Origin: Acidobacteriota bacterium
Lineage (GTDB): Bacteria; Acidobacteriota; Terriglobia; Acidiferrales; 2-02-FULL-67-57
NCBI GenBank assembly: GCA_022571295.1
Contig: JACZYA010000010.1
Location: forward strand, 1 to 42,596
DNA length: 42,596 nt
Direction of reading: 5' to 3'
Shown: piece after piece, positions 25,592 to 34,420 of the stretch
How positions within the stretch are numbered: the stretch's first letter is position 1
Layout: each line of letters opens with the position of its first letter
The notes under the pieces: generated by a model
Told to the model about the DNA's origin: nothing
Database searches by the model: none
What the model saw: the letters and a program-made list of their open reading frames with translations, nothing else
Made by a program: the position numbers and the translations under genes

Positions 25592-28021
25592 ATGAAAACG
25601 CGCATCCGGTTTCTGCTGGTCGTCACCCTGCTGGCGTCGCTGACGCCTCTTGCCGCTCTGGCCAGCGGCTGGCAGCACATCGGCGACGTAACCGGCGTCA
25701 AGAAGTTGCCCAACGGGGTGGAGTTGAAAGCGGGGCAGGCAAGTGTGCGGGTGCTGGCGGTCGGTGAGTCCACCATTCGCGTGCGGCTGGCTCCCAGCGG
25801 CGCCTTTCCTGCTGACTATTCCTGGGCGGTGCTCCCCGAGAGCCTCTCGATAGTGCGCGTCAACGTCCGCAATACCCGCCGGGCGGTGGAGTTCAGCACG
25901 CCCAGCCTGACCGTCCGAATCCAGAAGTCGCCGCTGCAAATCGTATTCTTGGACCCGGCCGGAAACGTAATTGTGCAGGACGACCCGCAACAACCGATGG
26001 CTTGGCGCCAGCAGCGTGTGCAGGTCTGGAAGACAATGCCGCCCGAGGAGCACTACTACGGCCTGGGAGAAAAGGCCGGCCCGATGGACCGGCGTGGCCG
26101 CGCCTTCACCATGTGGAACACCGACGCCTTTGGCTGGCAGGAGTCCACCGACCCGCTCTACAAATCCATCCCGTTTTTCCTGGGCTTGCGCGGCGGCGTC
26201 GCCTACGGAATCTTTTTTGACAACACCTTCCGCACCAGTTTCGACTTCGGCACCCAATCCAGCGATACCTACTCCTTCGGCGCCGAGGGCGGCGAGCTGG
26301 ACTACTACTTCTTCTACGGCCCGCACCCCAAGAAAGTGCTGGAGGCGTACACCGCGCTGGTGGGCCGCACGCCGCTGCCGCCGCTCTGGACGCTGGGCTA
26401 CCAGCAGTGCCGCTACAGTTACTTTCCCGAGGCCCGCGTGCGCGAAGTGGCGCGCCTTTTCCGCGAAAAGAGAATCCCCGCCGACGTGCTCTACCTCGAC
26501 ATTGACTACCTGGACGGCTTCCGTCCCTTCACCATCAACCGCGAGTACTTCCCCCACTTTGAAGAAATGATCGCCGACCTGCACGGACAAGGCTTCAAGT
26601 TCATCTCCATCATTGACCCGCACCTGAAGAAGCAGGAAGGCTATTTCCCCTACGACCAGGGCGTCGCCGGCGACCACTTCATTAAGAACCCGGACGGCTC
26701 GCTCTACGTGGGCGTGGTCTGGCCGGGCGAGAGCGTCTTTCCTGAATTCACCCTGGAGCGGACCCGCCAGTGGTGGGGCACGCTCTTCCAAGAGCTGATG
26801 GACGCGGGCATTGACGGCATCTGGAACGACATGAACGAGCCCGCTATCTTCTTCCGCGCCGACAAAACCATGCCGCTCGACACCGTCCACCGCACCGACT
26901 TCGGCACCACCGACCACCGCGAGGTCCACAACATCTACGGCACGCAGATGGTGCGCGGAACCTACGAAGGTCTGCTGAAGCTGCGGCCCAACCGGCGTCC
27001 CTTTGTGCTCACTCGCGCCGGCTACGCCGGCAGCCAGCGCTACGCCGCCACCTGGACCGGCGACAACACCAGCTCCTGGAACCATTACCGCATGACCGTC
27101 CCCACTTTGCTCGGCCTGGGCCTCTCCGGTTATCCCTACGTGGGGGTGGACATCGGCGGCTACGCCGGCAGTCCCCCCGCCGACCTGCTCACGCGCTGGA
27201 CGCAGCTGGGCGCATTTACGCCCCTGTTCCGCAACCACACCCAGACCGGGAGAGCAGACCAGGAACCCTGGGTGCACGGCCCCGAGCACGAAGCCATCCG
27301 CAAGCGCTACATCGAGTTGCGCTACGAATTGATGCCCTACATCTACACCAACATGGAGGAAACCACGCGCACCGGCATCCCGCTCATGCGCCCGCTCTTC
27401 CTCGAGTATCCCGAAGACGGCGGCACCTACGGCAATGATCGGCAGTTCCTCTTCGGGCGCGACATCCTGGTGGCGGCCCAGTTGGACGAGATGACTGACA
27501 GTTGGACCTTTGGACTCCCGCCGGGCGAGTGGTACGACTACTGGACGGGAGAAAAATTCGCGGGGCATCAAGTGCTGCACGAATCGCCGGAGCTCGACGA
27601 GTTGCCGCTCTACGTGCGGGCAGGCGCCATCATCCCGCAGCAACCCATAGTCCAGCACACCGACGAAGTCCCGCAGGGCCCTCTCACCCTGCGCGTCTAT
27701 GCCGGCGAGGACTGCGAGGGCTCCCTCTATCTCGACGACGGCAAAACCTTCGACTACACCCGAGGCGAATACCTGCGCATCCACTTCGCGTGCGAATCCA
27801 GCGAAGACGGCGTGCGCATCACCCTCTCCGCCTACGAAGGCAGTTACAAGCCCTGGTGGAAAAAGGTGCAGTTGGAGGTGTTCGGGTTGCGGAGGGCGCC
27901 GCGGGAAGTCCGCGTCGGAACCAAATTGGTCACTGACTGGCTCCGGTTCGGCTCGCAAGGACAACTGATGCTGGAGATTCCCGACACTCCCGCAGCCGAC
28001 GAAATCCACATCGTCTACTAG
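25592..28021 (+). CDS. secreted GH31 alpha-glucosidase
   Basis: This enzyme hydrolyses terminal alpha-linked glucose (or xylose) from oligosaccharides outside the cytoplasm. A signal peptide (FLLVVTLLASLTPLAALAS) starts the protein. The N-terminal galactose-mutarotase-like domain leads to the TIM barrel, with the nucleophile Asp in GIWNDMNEPA (~residue 413), RAGYAGSQRYAATWTGDNTSSW with the acid/base Asp (~491), and the C-terminal beta domains. The product is ~809 residues, normal for GH31. The ATG 25592 has AGGGAGGGAG upstream; the longer frame above it is non-coding. It is divergent from the symporter gene. Confidence 0.93.
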   Translation: MKTRIRFLLVVTLLASLTPLAALASGWQHIGDVTGVKKLPNGVELKAGQASVRVLAVGESTIRVRLAPSGAFPADYSWAVLPESLSIVRVNVRNTRRAVEFSTPSLTVRIQKSPLQIVFLDPAGNVIVQDDPQQPMAWRQQRVQVWKTMPPEEHYYGLGEKAGPMDRRGRAFTMWNTDAFGWQESTDPLYKSIPFFLGLRGGVAYGIFFDNTFRTSFDFGTQSSDTYSFGAEGGELDYYFFYGPHPKKVLEAYTALVGRTPLPPLWTLGYQQCRYSYFPEARVREVARLFREKRIPADVLYLDIDYLDGFRPFTINREYFPHFEEMIADLHGQGFKFISIIDPHLKKQEGYFPYDQGVAGDHFIKNPDGSLYVGVVWPGESVFPEFTLERTRQWWGTLFQELMDAGIDGIWNDMNEPAIFFRADKTMPLDTVHRTDFGTTDHREVHNIYGTQMVRGTYEGLLKLRPNRRPFVLTRAGYAGSQRYAATWTGDNTSSWNHYRMTVPTLLGLGLSGYPYVGVDIGGYAGSPPADLLTRWTQLGAFTPLFRNHTQTGRADQEPWVHGPEHEAIRKRYIELRYELMPYIYTNMEETTRTGIPLMRPLFLEYPEDGGTYGNDRQFLFGRDILVAAQLDEMTDSWTFGLPPGEWYDYWTGEKFAGHQVLHESPELDELPLYVRAGAIIPQQPIVQHTDEVPQGPLTLRVYAGEDCEGSLYLDDGKTFDYTRGEYLRIHFACESSEDGVRITLSAYEGSYKPWWKKVQLEVFGLRRAPREVRVGTKLVTDWLRFGSQGQLMLEIPDTPAADEIHIVY

Positions 28022-28037
28022 GCGGCCGGTTTGCGGC

Positions 28038-30674
28038 TTATCTGCCGGTATTGAATCGGATCAGAATTTTGCGCCGCATGTAAGTCCCATCGGCGGTGGC
28101 AGGAAACGTGACTCGAAGGTGCCCCTTACCCTGACCGGATGCCACCAACTCGGCGCCTTCCACGCCGGCAATTTGGTCCGCGCCCCATAGCGAGATTTCA
28201 TACTCGCTGCCCGCCAGCCCGGCCACTTCCACCTCCAACCGGTCGCGACGGTCATTCCAGGAGCGGGAAACCACTTTGAGATTTCGGCTGCTGCCGCCCA
28301 GGGGCGGTAGGTTGGCGGAGACGTGCAGGGCAAAGTCGTCCTGCAGCCGGATGCGCAGGGTGTTGGGGCCTCCGGGCACCGGGAAATGCACCACCACGTG
28401 CTGGTCCACGGCGCTGGTTTGGAGCCGGAAAGCAACCGGCCGGCCGTTCATCTCCACCCCGAGAACTTTCGCGCGCAGACTGACCGCAGGGGCAAACTCG
28501 AGCACAGCGTCGCCGGAGCCGCTGCGCTCGATTTCAAGCGTGATCTCGTCCCGCGACTTGCGATAAGAAAGACGCAAGGTTGCGCTGCCCACCGGCAAGT
28601 TCTGGATTTCAAACCAGTCCCAGGAAGCCGGCACGTGCGGGGCCAACGTCACGCGGTTGGCGGTGGCGTCGGACTCCAGCCCGAAGAGCCCGCGCAGCAG
28701 CGGGCTGATGACCATGGCAGCCGACCAAATCTGGTGGGGCGAACTGGTGGAGAGTTCCGAGTAATAGGAGCCGGAGAGCACTTCCGTCACGTGGCCCAGC
28801 GAGCGGTCGAGCGCAAGCAAGGCGTTGGCGCGCAGGTTGGCGTAGGCGGGGAAGGCGCGGTGGGCGCGGTACTCGCCCACGGAGGCCCAGCCCGTGAAGA
28901 GCGGCCACACGCTGCCGAAGTGGTAGCCGGTGGGGCCGAAGCGCGCGTCCTGCGAAGAAATAATTCTCATGCCCCAATCGGCGGCGTGGTCGGCGTCGGC
29001 CAGCCGGTTGATCATTGCGTTGGCTTTCTCGGCCGCGAGCAGGTCGAACCACAGCGGCACGGTGGCGAGCACGCTGGCCACTTCCACTTTTTTGTTTTCT
29101 TGGTCGAGGGCGAAGGCGAAGATATTTTTCTCGGGAACCCAGAAGGCATCGTTCAGGAGAGCCCTCTGACGGGCGAATTCCTGTTCGAGTTCATTCTGGA
29201 TTTCCTCTTTGCTGGTCAGGCGGGCCAGTTGGGCCAGCGCCCCGAGCGCCGCGACGCCCAGCCCGCTCTGGTAGAATTCCGTCCGAACCGGCAGCAACGG
29301 CCCGCCTTCCACCCAGCCGTGGCCCACGCCTTCATTCTGCGCGAAGCCCTGCGGACCTCGCGTGGATTGCAGGAACGCATGGGCCTTCCACAGGCTGGCC
29401 CAGCGATCTTGCACGAAGGTCAGGTCGCCGCTGCGCACGGCGTAATCCTTCATGGCGAGAATGAAGAGCGGGGTGGCGTCGGCGGAGGCGTATCCGTAGG
29501 GATAGTCTTCGAACCAGGGAACGAAATTCGCGCCCTGCGCAACTTCGTGCGGGATCTTTCCATCGTCGCGCTGATACTGGATAAGAAAGTCCAGCGCCGT
29601 GCGGACGTTGGCAAAATCACCGGCGGCGTTGAGCGCCAGCGCGGTCCAGAGGGCGTCGCGTCCGAAGAACCAGGCAAACCCCGGGCGGGCGTTGCTGCCG
29701 GAAGTTCGGTAGCCCGCTATCAGCCCGCTGCCCAAGAAAGGATTGTTGACCATTCCTTGCAGCACACTGACCCGCGACCAGTCGTAGGCTTGCTGGAGCT
29801 CGCGGTCGGGAAGCTTGAGCGCCACCGTCCGCTCCAAGTAGCGCCGGTAATGGTCCGCCGCCTCCTGCTGCAAGCGAGGAAAATCGCTGGAGAGACGCCG
29901 GTAGGTTTTCTCCGCTTCGGCCCGGCTCGCAACCGAAGCGGCCAGCACGATGACTTTCTGTTGCTTCCCTTTCTCCGTGCGTCCCAGCCGGAAAGAGGTT
30001 TTCCGGGAAGAGTTGGAGTTGGTGGAGTATTCCTGGCGGGGCTCGGCGGCGGAGGGGGAACCAATCAGGGCGAAGAATCTGCGCTGCTCTTCTCCCAGGG
30101 CGAAGGCGCGCAGCGTAGCATTCCAGCCCATGTAGGTTCCGCCCAACGCTGCGGGCCACATGAGTTGGAAATCGCGCTCGAAGCCGGCCTCGACTTCGAG
30201 CGGTTCAGCGGTTTCGATTTCGAGGATGATGACAGCGCCGGGCTCATCCACCGGAACGAAGAGCGTCTCCCGAACGACGAAGGAATCGCCGGTGTAGAGG
30301 ATGCTGCACGATTCGGGGCGAACGGTTACGGTCCGGGCCAGCGAGGCGGCGGGCAGGGCGCGGCCTCCGACGTGGAACGTCAAGCTGAAGTCGCGCAGAA
30401 TTTTCAGCGGATAGACCCATGCTTCCAAGCGGCCGTCTTCCCGCCCGAACAGCGCCGCGCGCGTCCCCACCGCGCTCAAGAACTCCCACGGACGGACAGC
30501 GCGGGACAGTTCAAGAGTGCGGTCTGGGGCTGGTTGCGCTTGGGCGTTGGTCTGCGCGACTGGCGGGCCGACCGCGGCCGTCGATTCCCCTGGTTGGGCG
30601 GGGAGCTCAGGAAGGGCGCAAAAGCTCAGCAGGAAAACGCAGACGGGAATCCCTATCCGTGAATGGAGCCTCAT
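28038..30674 (-). CDS. secreted amylo-alpha-1,6-glucosidase-like hydrolase
   Basis: An 878-residue exported protein. A signal peptide (GIPVCVFLLSFCALPELPAQ) is followed by a beta-sandwich domain (~45-290), an (alpha/alpha)6 catalytic barrel (~300-690) and C-terminal beta domains. The barrel carries PGFAWFFGRDALWTALALN, DGKIPHEVAQG, GHGWVEGGPLLPVRTEFYQSG and GYHFGSVWPLFTGW, as in the glycogen-debranching C-terminal (GDE_C) and GH15/GH63 superfamily. The linkage cut is not clear. It converges with GH31 (stops 16 bases apart) and is divergent from the ASPIC gene. With GH31 it would degrade alpha-glucans outside the cell. Confidence 0.8.
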   Translation of the reverse strand: MRLHSRIGIPVCVFLLSFCALPELPAQPGESTAAVGPPVAQTNAQAQPAPDRTLELSRAVRPWEFLSAVGTRAALFGREDGRLEAWVYPLKILRDFSLTFHVGGRALPAASLARTVTVRPESCSILYTGDSFVVRETLFVPVDEPGAVIILEIETAEPLEVEAGFERDFQLMWPAALGGTYMGWNATLRAFALGEEQRRFFALIGSPSAAEPRQEYSTNSNSSRKTSFRLGRTEKGKQQKVIVLAASVASRAEAEKTYRRLSSDFPRLQQEAADHYRRYLERTVALKLPDRELQQAYDWSRVSVLQGMVNNPFLGSGLIAGYRTSGSNARPGFAWFFGRDALWTALALNAAGDFANVRTALDFLIQYQRDDGKIPHEVAQGANFVPWFEDYPYGYASADATPLFILAMKDYAVRSGDLTFVQDRWASLWKAHAFLQSTRGPQGFAQNEGVGHGWVEGGPLLPVRTEFYQSGLGVAALGALAQLARLTSKEEIQNELEQEFARQRALLNDAFWVPEKNIFAFALDQENKKVEVASVLATVPLWFDLLAAEKANAMINRLADADHAADWGMRIISSQDARFGPTGYHFGSVWPLFTGWASVGEYRAHRAFPAYANLRANALLALDRSLGHVTEVLSGSYYSELSTSSPHQIWSAAMVISPLLRGLFGLESDATANRVTLAPHVPASWDWFEIQNLPVGSATLRLSYRKSRDEITLEIERSGSGDAVLEFAPAVSLRAKVLGVEMNGRPVAFRLQTSAVDQHVVVHFPVPGGPNTLRIRLQDDFALHVSANLPPLGGSSRNLKVVSRSWNDRRDRLEVEVAGLAGSEYEISLWGADQIAGVEGAELVASGQGKGHLRVTFPATADGTYMRRKILIRFNTGR

Positions 30675-30755
30675 TGCAACAGCAATCTTGTTTCAATATA
30701 GTTTAGGATGGCGCGGATTGTAGCATAACGTTTGGCACCGACAAGGAGTTTCCCT

Positions 30756-32582
30756 GTGCTTCTTTCTCGGCGAAGATTTTTGCGCTCGTTGAGCCGTTCC
30801 GCCCTGGTGCTTCCCCTGGAAGGCGTTCTGGCGATGGCACGCCCGCTGAGCTGGCGCAGCTTCCACGCGGGCACGCCTGCCCAGCCACCCGCGAGAGCCT
30901 CGGATGAACTCGGCGTCACTTTCACCGACGTGGCGCGCCAAGCGGGGCTGAACGCCAAGACGGTCTTCGGCGGCGAGCACAAGAATAAATATCTGTTGGA
31001 GACCACCGGCTGCGGCGTGGCTTTCTACGATTACGACAACGACGGCTGGCTCGACATTTTTCTCGTCAACGGCTGGCGCTTGGAAGGTTTTGCGCCCGGC
31101 GAGGAGCCGACCTGCCACCTCTTCAAGAACAACCGCGACGGCACCTTCACCGACGTAACCGTGGAGGCGGGGCTGGCAGCGTCCGGCTGGGGGCAAGGGG
31201 TGTGCGTGGGCGACTACGACAACGACGGCCACGAAGACCTGTTCATTACCTACTACGGCAAGCACGTCCTCTACCACAACAACGGCGACGGCACCTTCAC
31301 CGACGTGACCGCGCAGGCGGGGCTCGCAATCGAGCCGCCGCGCTGGAGCACCGGCTGCGCCTTCGTGGACTACGACCGCGACGGCTATCTCGATCTTTTT
31401 GTCGCCAACTACATCGAGCTGGACTTGGCCACGGCGCCGGTGCCGGAATCGGGGCCGTGCCTCTACAAAGGTGTGCTGGTGGCGTGCGGGCCTCCCGGTT
31501 TGGCGGGCGGGAAAAACATTCTCTACCATAACAACGGCGACGGCACTTTCACCGATGTGTCCGAAGCGGCAGGCATCACGCAGGCCAACGGAACCTACGG
31601 GCTGGGTGTTCTGACCGCCGATTTCGACAACGACGGCTGGCCCGACATCTACGTTGCCAACGACTCCACTGCCAGCGCGCTCTATCGAAATCAGAAGGAC
31701 GGCACGTTCATCGACGTGGGTATTATCGCCGGGGCGGCCCTGAGTCCGGATGGAAAACCGCAGGCAGGCATGGGGGTTTCAGCCGGCGACTACAACCGGG
31801 ACGGGAATCTGGACATCCTCAAGTCCAACTTCGCGGGCGACACCGACTCGCTCTATCGCAACCTGGGCGAGGCCAACTTTGAAGACAGCACCTTTGCCGC
31901 CGGGCTGGGTGTGAACACGCGGTTCCTGGCCTGGGGCTGCGGTTTTTTTGACATGGACAACGATGGCTGGCTCGACATTCTGATCTGCAACGGCCACGTC
32001 TATCCCGAGGTCGAGCAACTGAGAACGGAAGCGGGCTACGCCCAGCGCAAGACGCTCTACCGCAACCTCCGCAACGGACGCTTTGAAGAAGTGACACGCC
32101 AGGGCGGGACGGCCATCACTGCGCTTGCGGCTGCGCGGGGCTGCGCCTTCGGCGACTTCGACAACGACGGCGACCTCGACATTGTCGTTAATACCATGAA
32201 TGGCTACCCGCAGCTCATTCGCTGCGATCTGGCGCTGGACCACAACTGGATCAAGGTGCGGACAATCGGAACCAAATCCAACCGCAGCGGCATCGGGGCA
32301 CGGCTGAAGTGCGTCACGCGAGCGCCGGGGGAAGAAGATCTCCAAGAGCAAATAGATGAAGTCCGCAGTGGCGGCGGCTACTTGTCGCAAAACGATCTGC
32401 GCGTTCACTTCGGCTTGGGCAAGGCGGAAACGGTTGAGCGGTTGGAAATCCGCTGGCCCAGCGGGCAGGTTGATACGCTGAAAAACATTCCCGCCAACCA
32501 GGTCATCACCGTCAAGGAAGGCAAGGGCATCGTCCGCACGGAAACTTTCCCCGCCGCTCAGGAAAAACCGTCCAAGGAATAG
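30756..32582 (+). CDS. Tat-exported FG-GAP/ASPIC-UnbV repeat protein
   Basis: The N-terminus SRRRFLRSLSRSALVL is a twin-arginine signal. The mature part carries repeated calcium-binding-like FG-GAP/VCBS units with cores such as YDYDNDGWLDIFLVNG, GDYDNDGHEDLF, FVDYDRDGYLDLF and FDNDGDLDIVVN, each next to HNNGDGTFTDV. The C-terminal ASPIC/UnbV domain follows (SNRSGIGARL...DEVRSGGGYLSQNDLRVHFGLG). Such beta-propeller proteins are abundant in Acidobacteriota and bind ligands or surfaces; no enzyme activity is implied. GTG 30756 was chosen because AAGGAG lies 8 bases upstream and the Tat motif follows at once. Confidence 0.88.
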   Translation: MLLSRRRFLRSLSRSALVLPLEGVLAMARPLSWRSFHAGTPAQPPARASDELGVTFTDVARQAGLNAKTVFGGEHKNKYLLETTGCGVAFYDYDNDGWLDIFLVNGWRLEGFAPGEEPTCHLFKNNRDGTFTDVTVEAGLAASGWGQGVCVGDYDNDGHEDLFITYYGKHVLYHNNGDGTFTDVTAQAGLAIEPPRWSTGCAFVDYDRDGYLDLFVANYIELDLATAPVPESGPCLYKGVLVACGPPGLAGGKNILYHNNGDGTFTDVSEAAGITQANGTYGLGVLTADFDNDGWPDIYVANDSTASALYRNQKDGTFIDVGIIAGAALSPDGKPQAGMGVSAGDYNRDGNLDILKSNFAGDTDSLYRNLGEANFEDSTFAAGLGVNTRFLAWGCGFFDMDNDGWLDILICNGHVYPEVEQLRTEAGYAQRKTLYRNLRNGRFEEVTRQGGTAITALAAARGCAFGDFDNDGDLDIVVNTMNGYPQLIRCDLALDHNWIKVRTIGTKSNRSGIGARLKCVTRAPGEEDLQEQIDEVRSGGGYLSQNDLRVHFGLGKAETVERLEIRWPSGQVDTLKNIPANQVITVKEGKGIVRTETFPAAQEKPSKE

Positions 32583-32601
32583 GTTCTCCGCGCGCGCCCG
32601 C

Positions 32602-33729
32602 TTACTGTTTGGGATTGTCGGGGGGCGTCTGCACAGCTTTTCCCGTACCTTCTTTGAGGGTAACGATGGTGTCAAGGGGAAGGTCGAAGAAGCGTTCCGT
32701 CAGGCCGCTGGGCCAGCGGATTTGCAGGTAATCGATCTTGGTAGCGGAGCCCAGGCCGAAGTGCACGCGCAGATCGCTGCTGGAATTGTAGCTGGAGCCG
32801 CTGCGCACCTCATCCACCAGGGTGCGCGCGCCCACCTGCAGCGTCAGGCGCGCGCCGATGCCGCTGCGATTCGATTCGGTGCCCACAGTCTTGATACCGA
32901 CCCAGTGGTTCTGGTAGCGCACCTGGTTCACCAGCAAGCTGGGCGGCGCGTTCATGTTGCTGACCACCGCTGAGAGGCGCCCATCATTCCACAGGTCGCC
33001 CACGGCGAGGCCGCGCCCGGAGCGTTCCGCGCTGATGCCGGGGCCGGCGGCCTGGGAGATGTCGGTGAAAGTGCCGTCGCCATTATTATGGTAGAGCACG
33101 CGCGGCTGGTGGTAGGAGCTGCCGAGTTTGTGGATGTCCACTTCGGGATAGACGTGGCCGTTAATGAGCAAGAGGTCAGGCCAAGTGTCGTTGTCGAAGT
33201 CAAGGAACATGGTGCCCCAACCGAGGTACTGGGTGTTCAGCCCCATGCCGGCCGGGAAGGTCAGGTCGGAGAAGGTGCCGTCGCCGTTGTTGCGATAGAG
33301 GGTGGAGGTGTCGTCGGAGAAGTTGGTCTTGAAGATATCCAGGTGGCCGTCGCCGTCGTAGTCGCCCACGGTTGAACCCATGCCGGCCTGCTCGCGCCCG
33401 TCTTCGTTGACGGCCGCCCCGGCCAGTATGGCAACGTCGGTAAAGGTGCCGTCGCCGTTGTTGCGATAGAGAATGCTGGGAGTGCTGTCGCAGGCGATGT
33501 AGATGTCGGGCCAGCCGTCTTCATCGAAGTCGAGCGTCGAGACGCTGAGGGCGTAATAGCCGGCGGCTTGGTCGAATTTCGCTTTGGCGGTGACGTCCTC
33601 AAAGCGGCCGTCACCCCGGTTGCGGTAGAGGAGATTCGGAGCCGCCGGCAAGCCGCGCGGGCCGCACATCACGGCAATACCTTTCCAGAAGCAGTCGGCC
33701 CTCTCGCCGGGGGCGGGGGCGTTTTCCCA
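32602..33729 (-). CDS. second ASPIC/UnbV FG-GAP protein, 5'-truncated at junction
   Basis: The frame reads WENAPAPGERADCFWKGIAV and then MCGPRGLP, the standard middle of this family, followed by LYRNRGDGRFEDVT, four more FG-GAP units and the ASPIC/UnbV C-terminal domain (SNRSGIGARL...LRVHFGLG). The N-terminal signal and first repeats (~200 residues) are missing because the contig switches genome at ~33727-33741. The GTG at 33672 is an internal codon, not the true start. It converges with the first ASPIC gene (stops 19 bases apart), forming a pair. Confidence 0.85.
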   Translation of the reverse strand, partial: WENAPAPGERADCFWKGIAVMCGPRGLPAAPNLLYRNRGDGRFEDVTAKAKFDQAAGYYALSVSTLDFDEDGWPDIYIACDSTPSILYRNNGDGTFTDVAILAGAAVNEDGREQAGMGSTVGDYDGDGHLDIFKTNFSDDTSTLYRNNGDGTFSDLTFPAGMGLNTQYLGWGTMFLDFDNDTWPDLLLINGHVYPEVDIHKLGSSYHQPRVLYHNNGDGTFTDISQAAGPGISAERSGRGLAVGDLWNDGRLSAVVSNMNAPPSLLVNQVRYQNHWVGIKTVGTESNRSGIGARLTLQVGARTLVDEVRSGSSYNSSSDLRVHFGLGSATKIDYLQIRWPSGLTERFFDLPLDTIVTLKEGTGKAVQTPPDNPKQ

Positions 33730-33741
33730 CGCGGCGGCGGA
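33727..33741. other. chimeric junction B/C at a GC-rich triplet run
   Basis: Reading - the ASPIC frame is convincing up to WEN; reading + the dioxygenase frame is convincing from RRRIEDL. Between them is ACGCGGCGGCGG, which can serve both genes. Both are cut here in mid-gene and in opposite directions. Confidence 0.7.
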
Positions 33742-34187
33742 TCGAGGATTTGATCCACGACTACGCCCACTGCATCGACGACGACCGGCTCGAGGAATGG
33801 CCGGATTTCTTCACCGCCGACTGCTTCTACCAGGTGATCTCGCGCGCCGATCACGCCCGCGACATGCCGGTGGGCGTGATGACCTGCACCAGCCAGGGCA
33901 TGCTGCGCGACCGCATCTTCAGCCTGCGCAAAGCCAACATCTATGAGCCGCACTGCTACCGTCACCTGATCAGCGCCATCCGCATTCTGGGCCGGGAAGA
34001 CGGGCTGTGGTCGGTGCAAACCGGCTACGCCGTGATCCGGACCATGCAGGAGGGGGACATATCAGTGTTCAGCTCCGGCAAATACCTGGACAAGATCGTG
34101 TTCGAGAATGATCGGACCAGGTTCAGGGAGCGCGTCGTCGTCTTCGACTCGCGCCGCATCCACACCCTGATGGTGATCCCGATTTAG
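33732..34187 (+). CDS. ring-hydroxylating dioxygenase small (beta) subunit, 5'-partial
   Basis: This is a non-catalytic cone-shaped subunit of an aromatic-ring hydroxylating oxygenase such as anthranilate or benzoate dioxygenase. The product has IEDLIHDYAHCIDDDRLEEWPDFFTADCFYQV, the typical opening of the NTF2-like fold, then SLRKANIYEPHCYRHLISA and the ending RRIHTLMVIPI. The frame stays open upstream into the junction; TTG 33750 is only the first possible start codon and leaves too short an N-terminus. The alpha subunit and reductase that should lie beside it are not in this window. Confidence 0.8.
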   Translation, partial: RRRIEDLIHDYAHCIDDDRLEEWPDFFTADCFYQVISRADHARDMPVGVMTCTSQGMLRDRIFSLRKANIYEPHCYRHLISAIRILGREDGLWSVQTGYAVIRTMQEGDISVFSSGKYLDKIVFENDRTRFRERVVVFDSRRIHTLMVIPI

Positions 34188-34242
34188 GAATTCGGCCGCC
34201 ACGCCGACATTCGGGAAGCCCTTAATCTCCCGGGGCCGGGGC

Positions 34243-34417
34243 TTATACCACCCTGCGGCGATAGGTACCCGTTTCATGGCACCGAAGGCCGGGTTCTTTT
34301 GTCCGAATGCAGCGTTGCGCTTGGCTTGAAGTGCGGGCACTGCGGCGCCAAGCGCGCCTTGCCTTCGGGCAAAATAATCCCGGTGAAATGAGTGCCTATC
34401 ACCGCAGGTTGGTATAA
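34243..34417. repeat. 175-bp MITE-like long imperfect inverted repeat
   Basis: The ends are TTATACCA and TGGTATAA. The outer arms match over ~24 bases with 3 differences (34243-34266 with 34394-34417). Inner arms also pair (34289-34324 with 34347-34382, with a few mismatches and a small gap), leaving a short central spacer. No ORF is inside. Length, structure and intergenic position fit a non-autonomous mobile repeat or a large REP-type element. No target duplication is clear. Confidence 0.65.
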
Positions 34418-34420
34418 AGA

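Noticed and set aside
25325-28009. 894-codon - strand ORF opposite the GH31 gene
   Set aside because: Mirror frame of a well-defined GH31 gene with both catalytic motifs; no domain pattern in the antisense product.
28323-30662. 779-codon + strand ORF opposite the debranching-type hydrolase
   Set aside because: Shadow of the - strand gene, again explained by high GC and few stop codons.
34188-34202. GGAATTCGGCCGCC resembling a cloning linker after the dioxygenase stop
   Set aside because: Only EcoRI and EagI sites in GC-rich sequence; no vector sequence follows and the MITE-like repeat lies close by.
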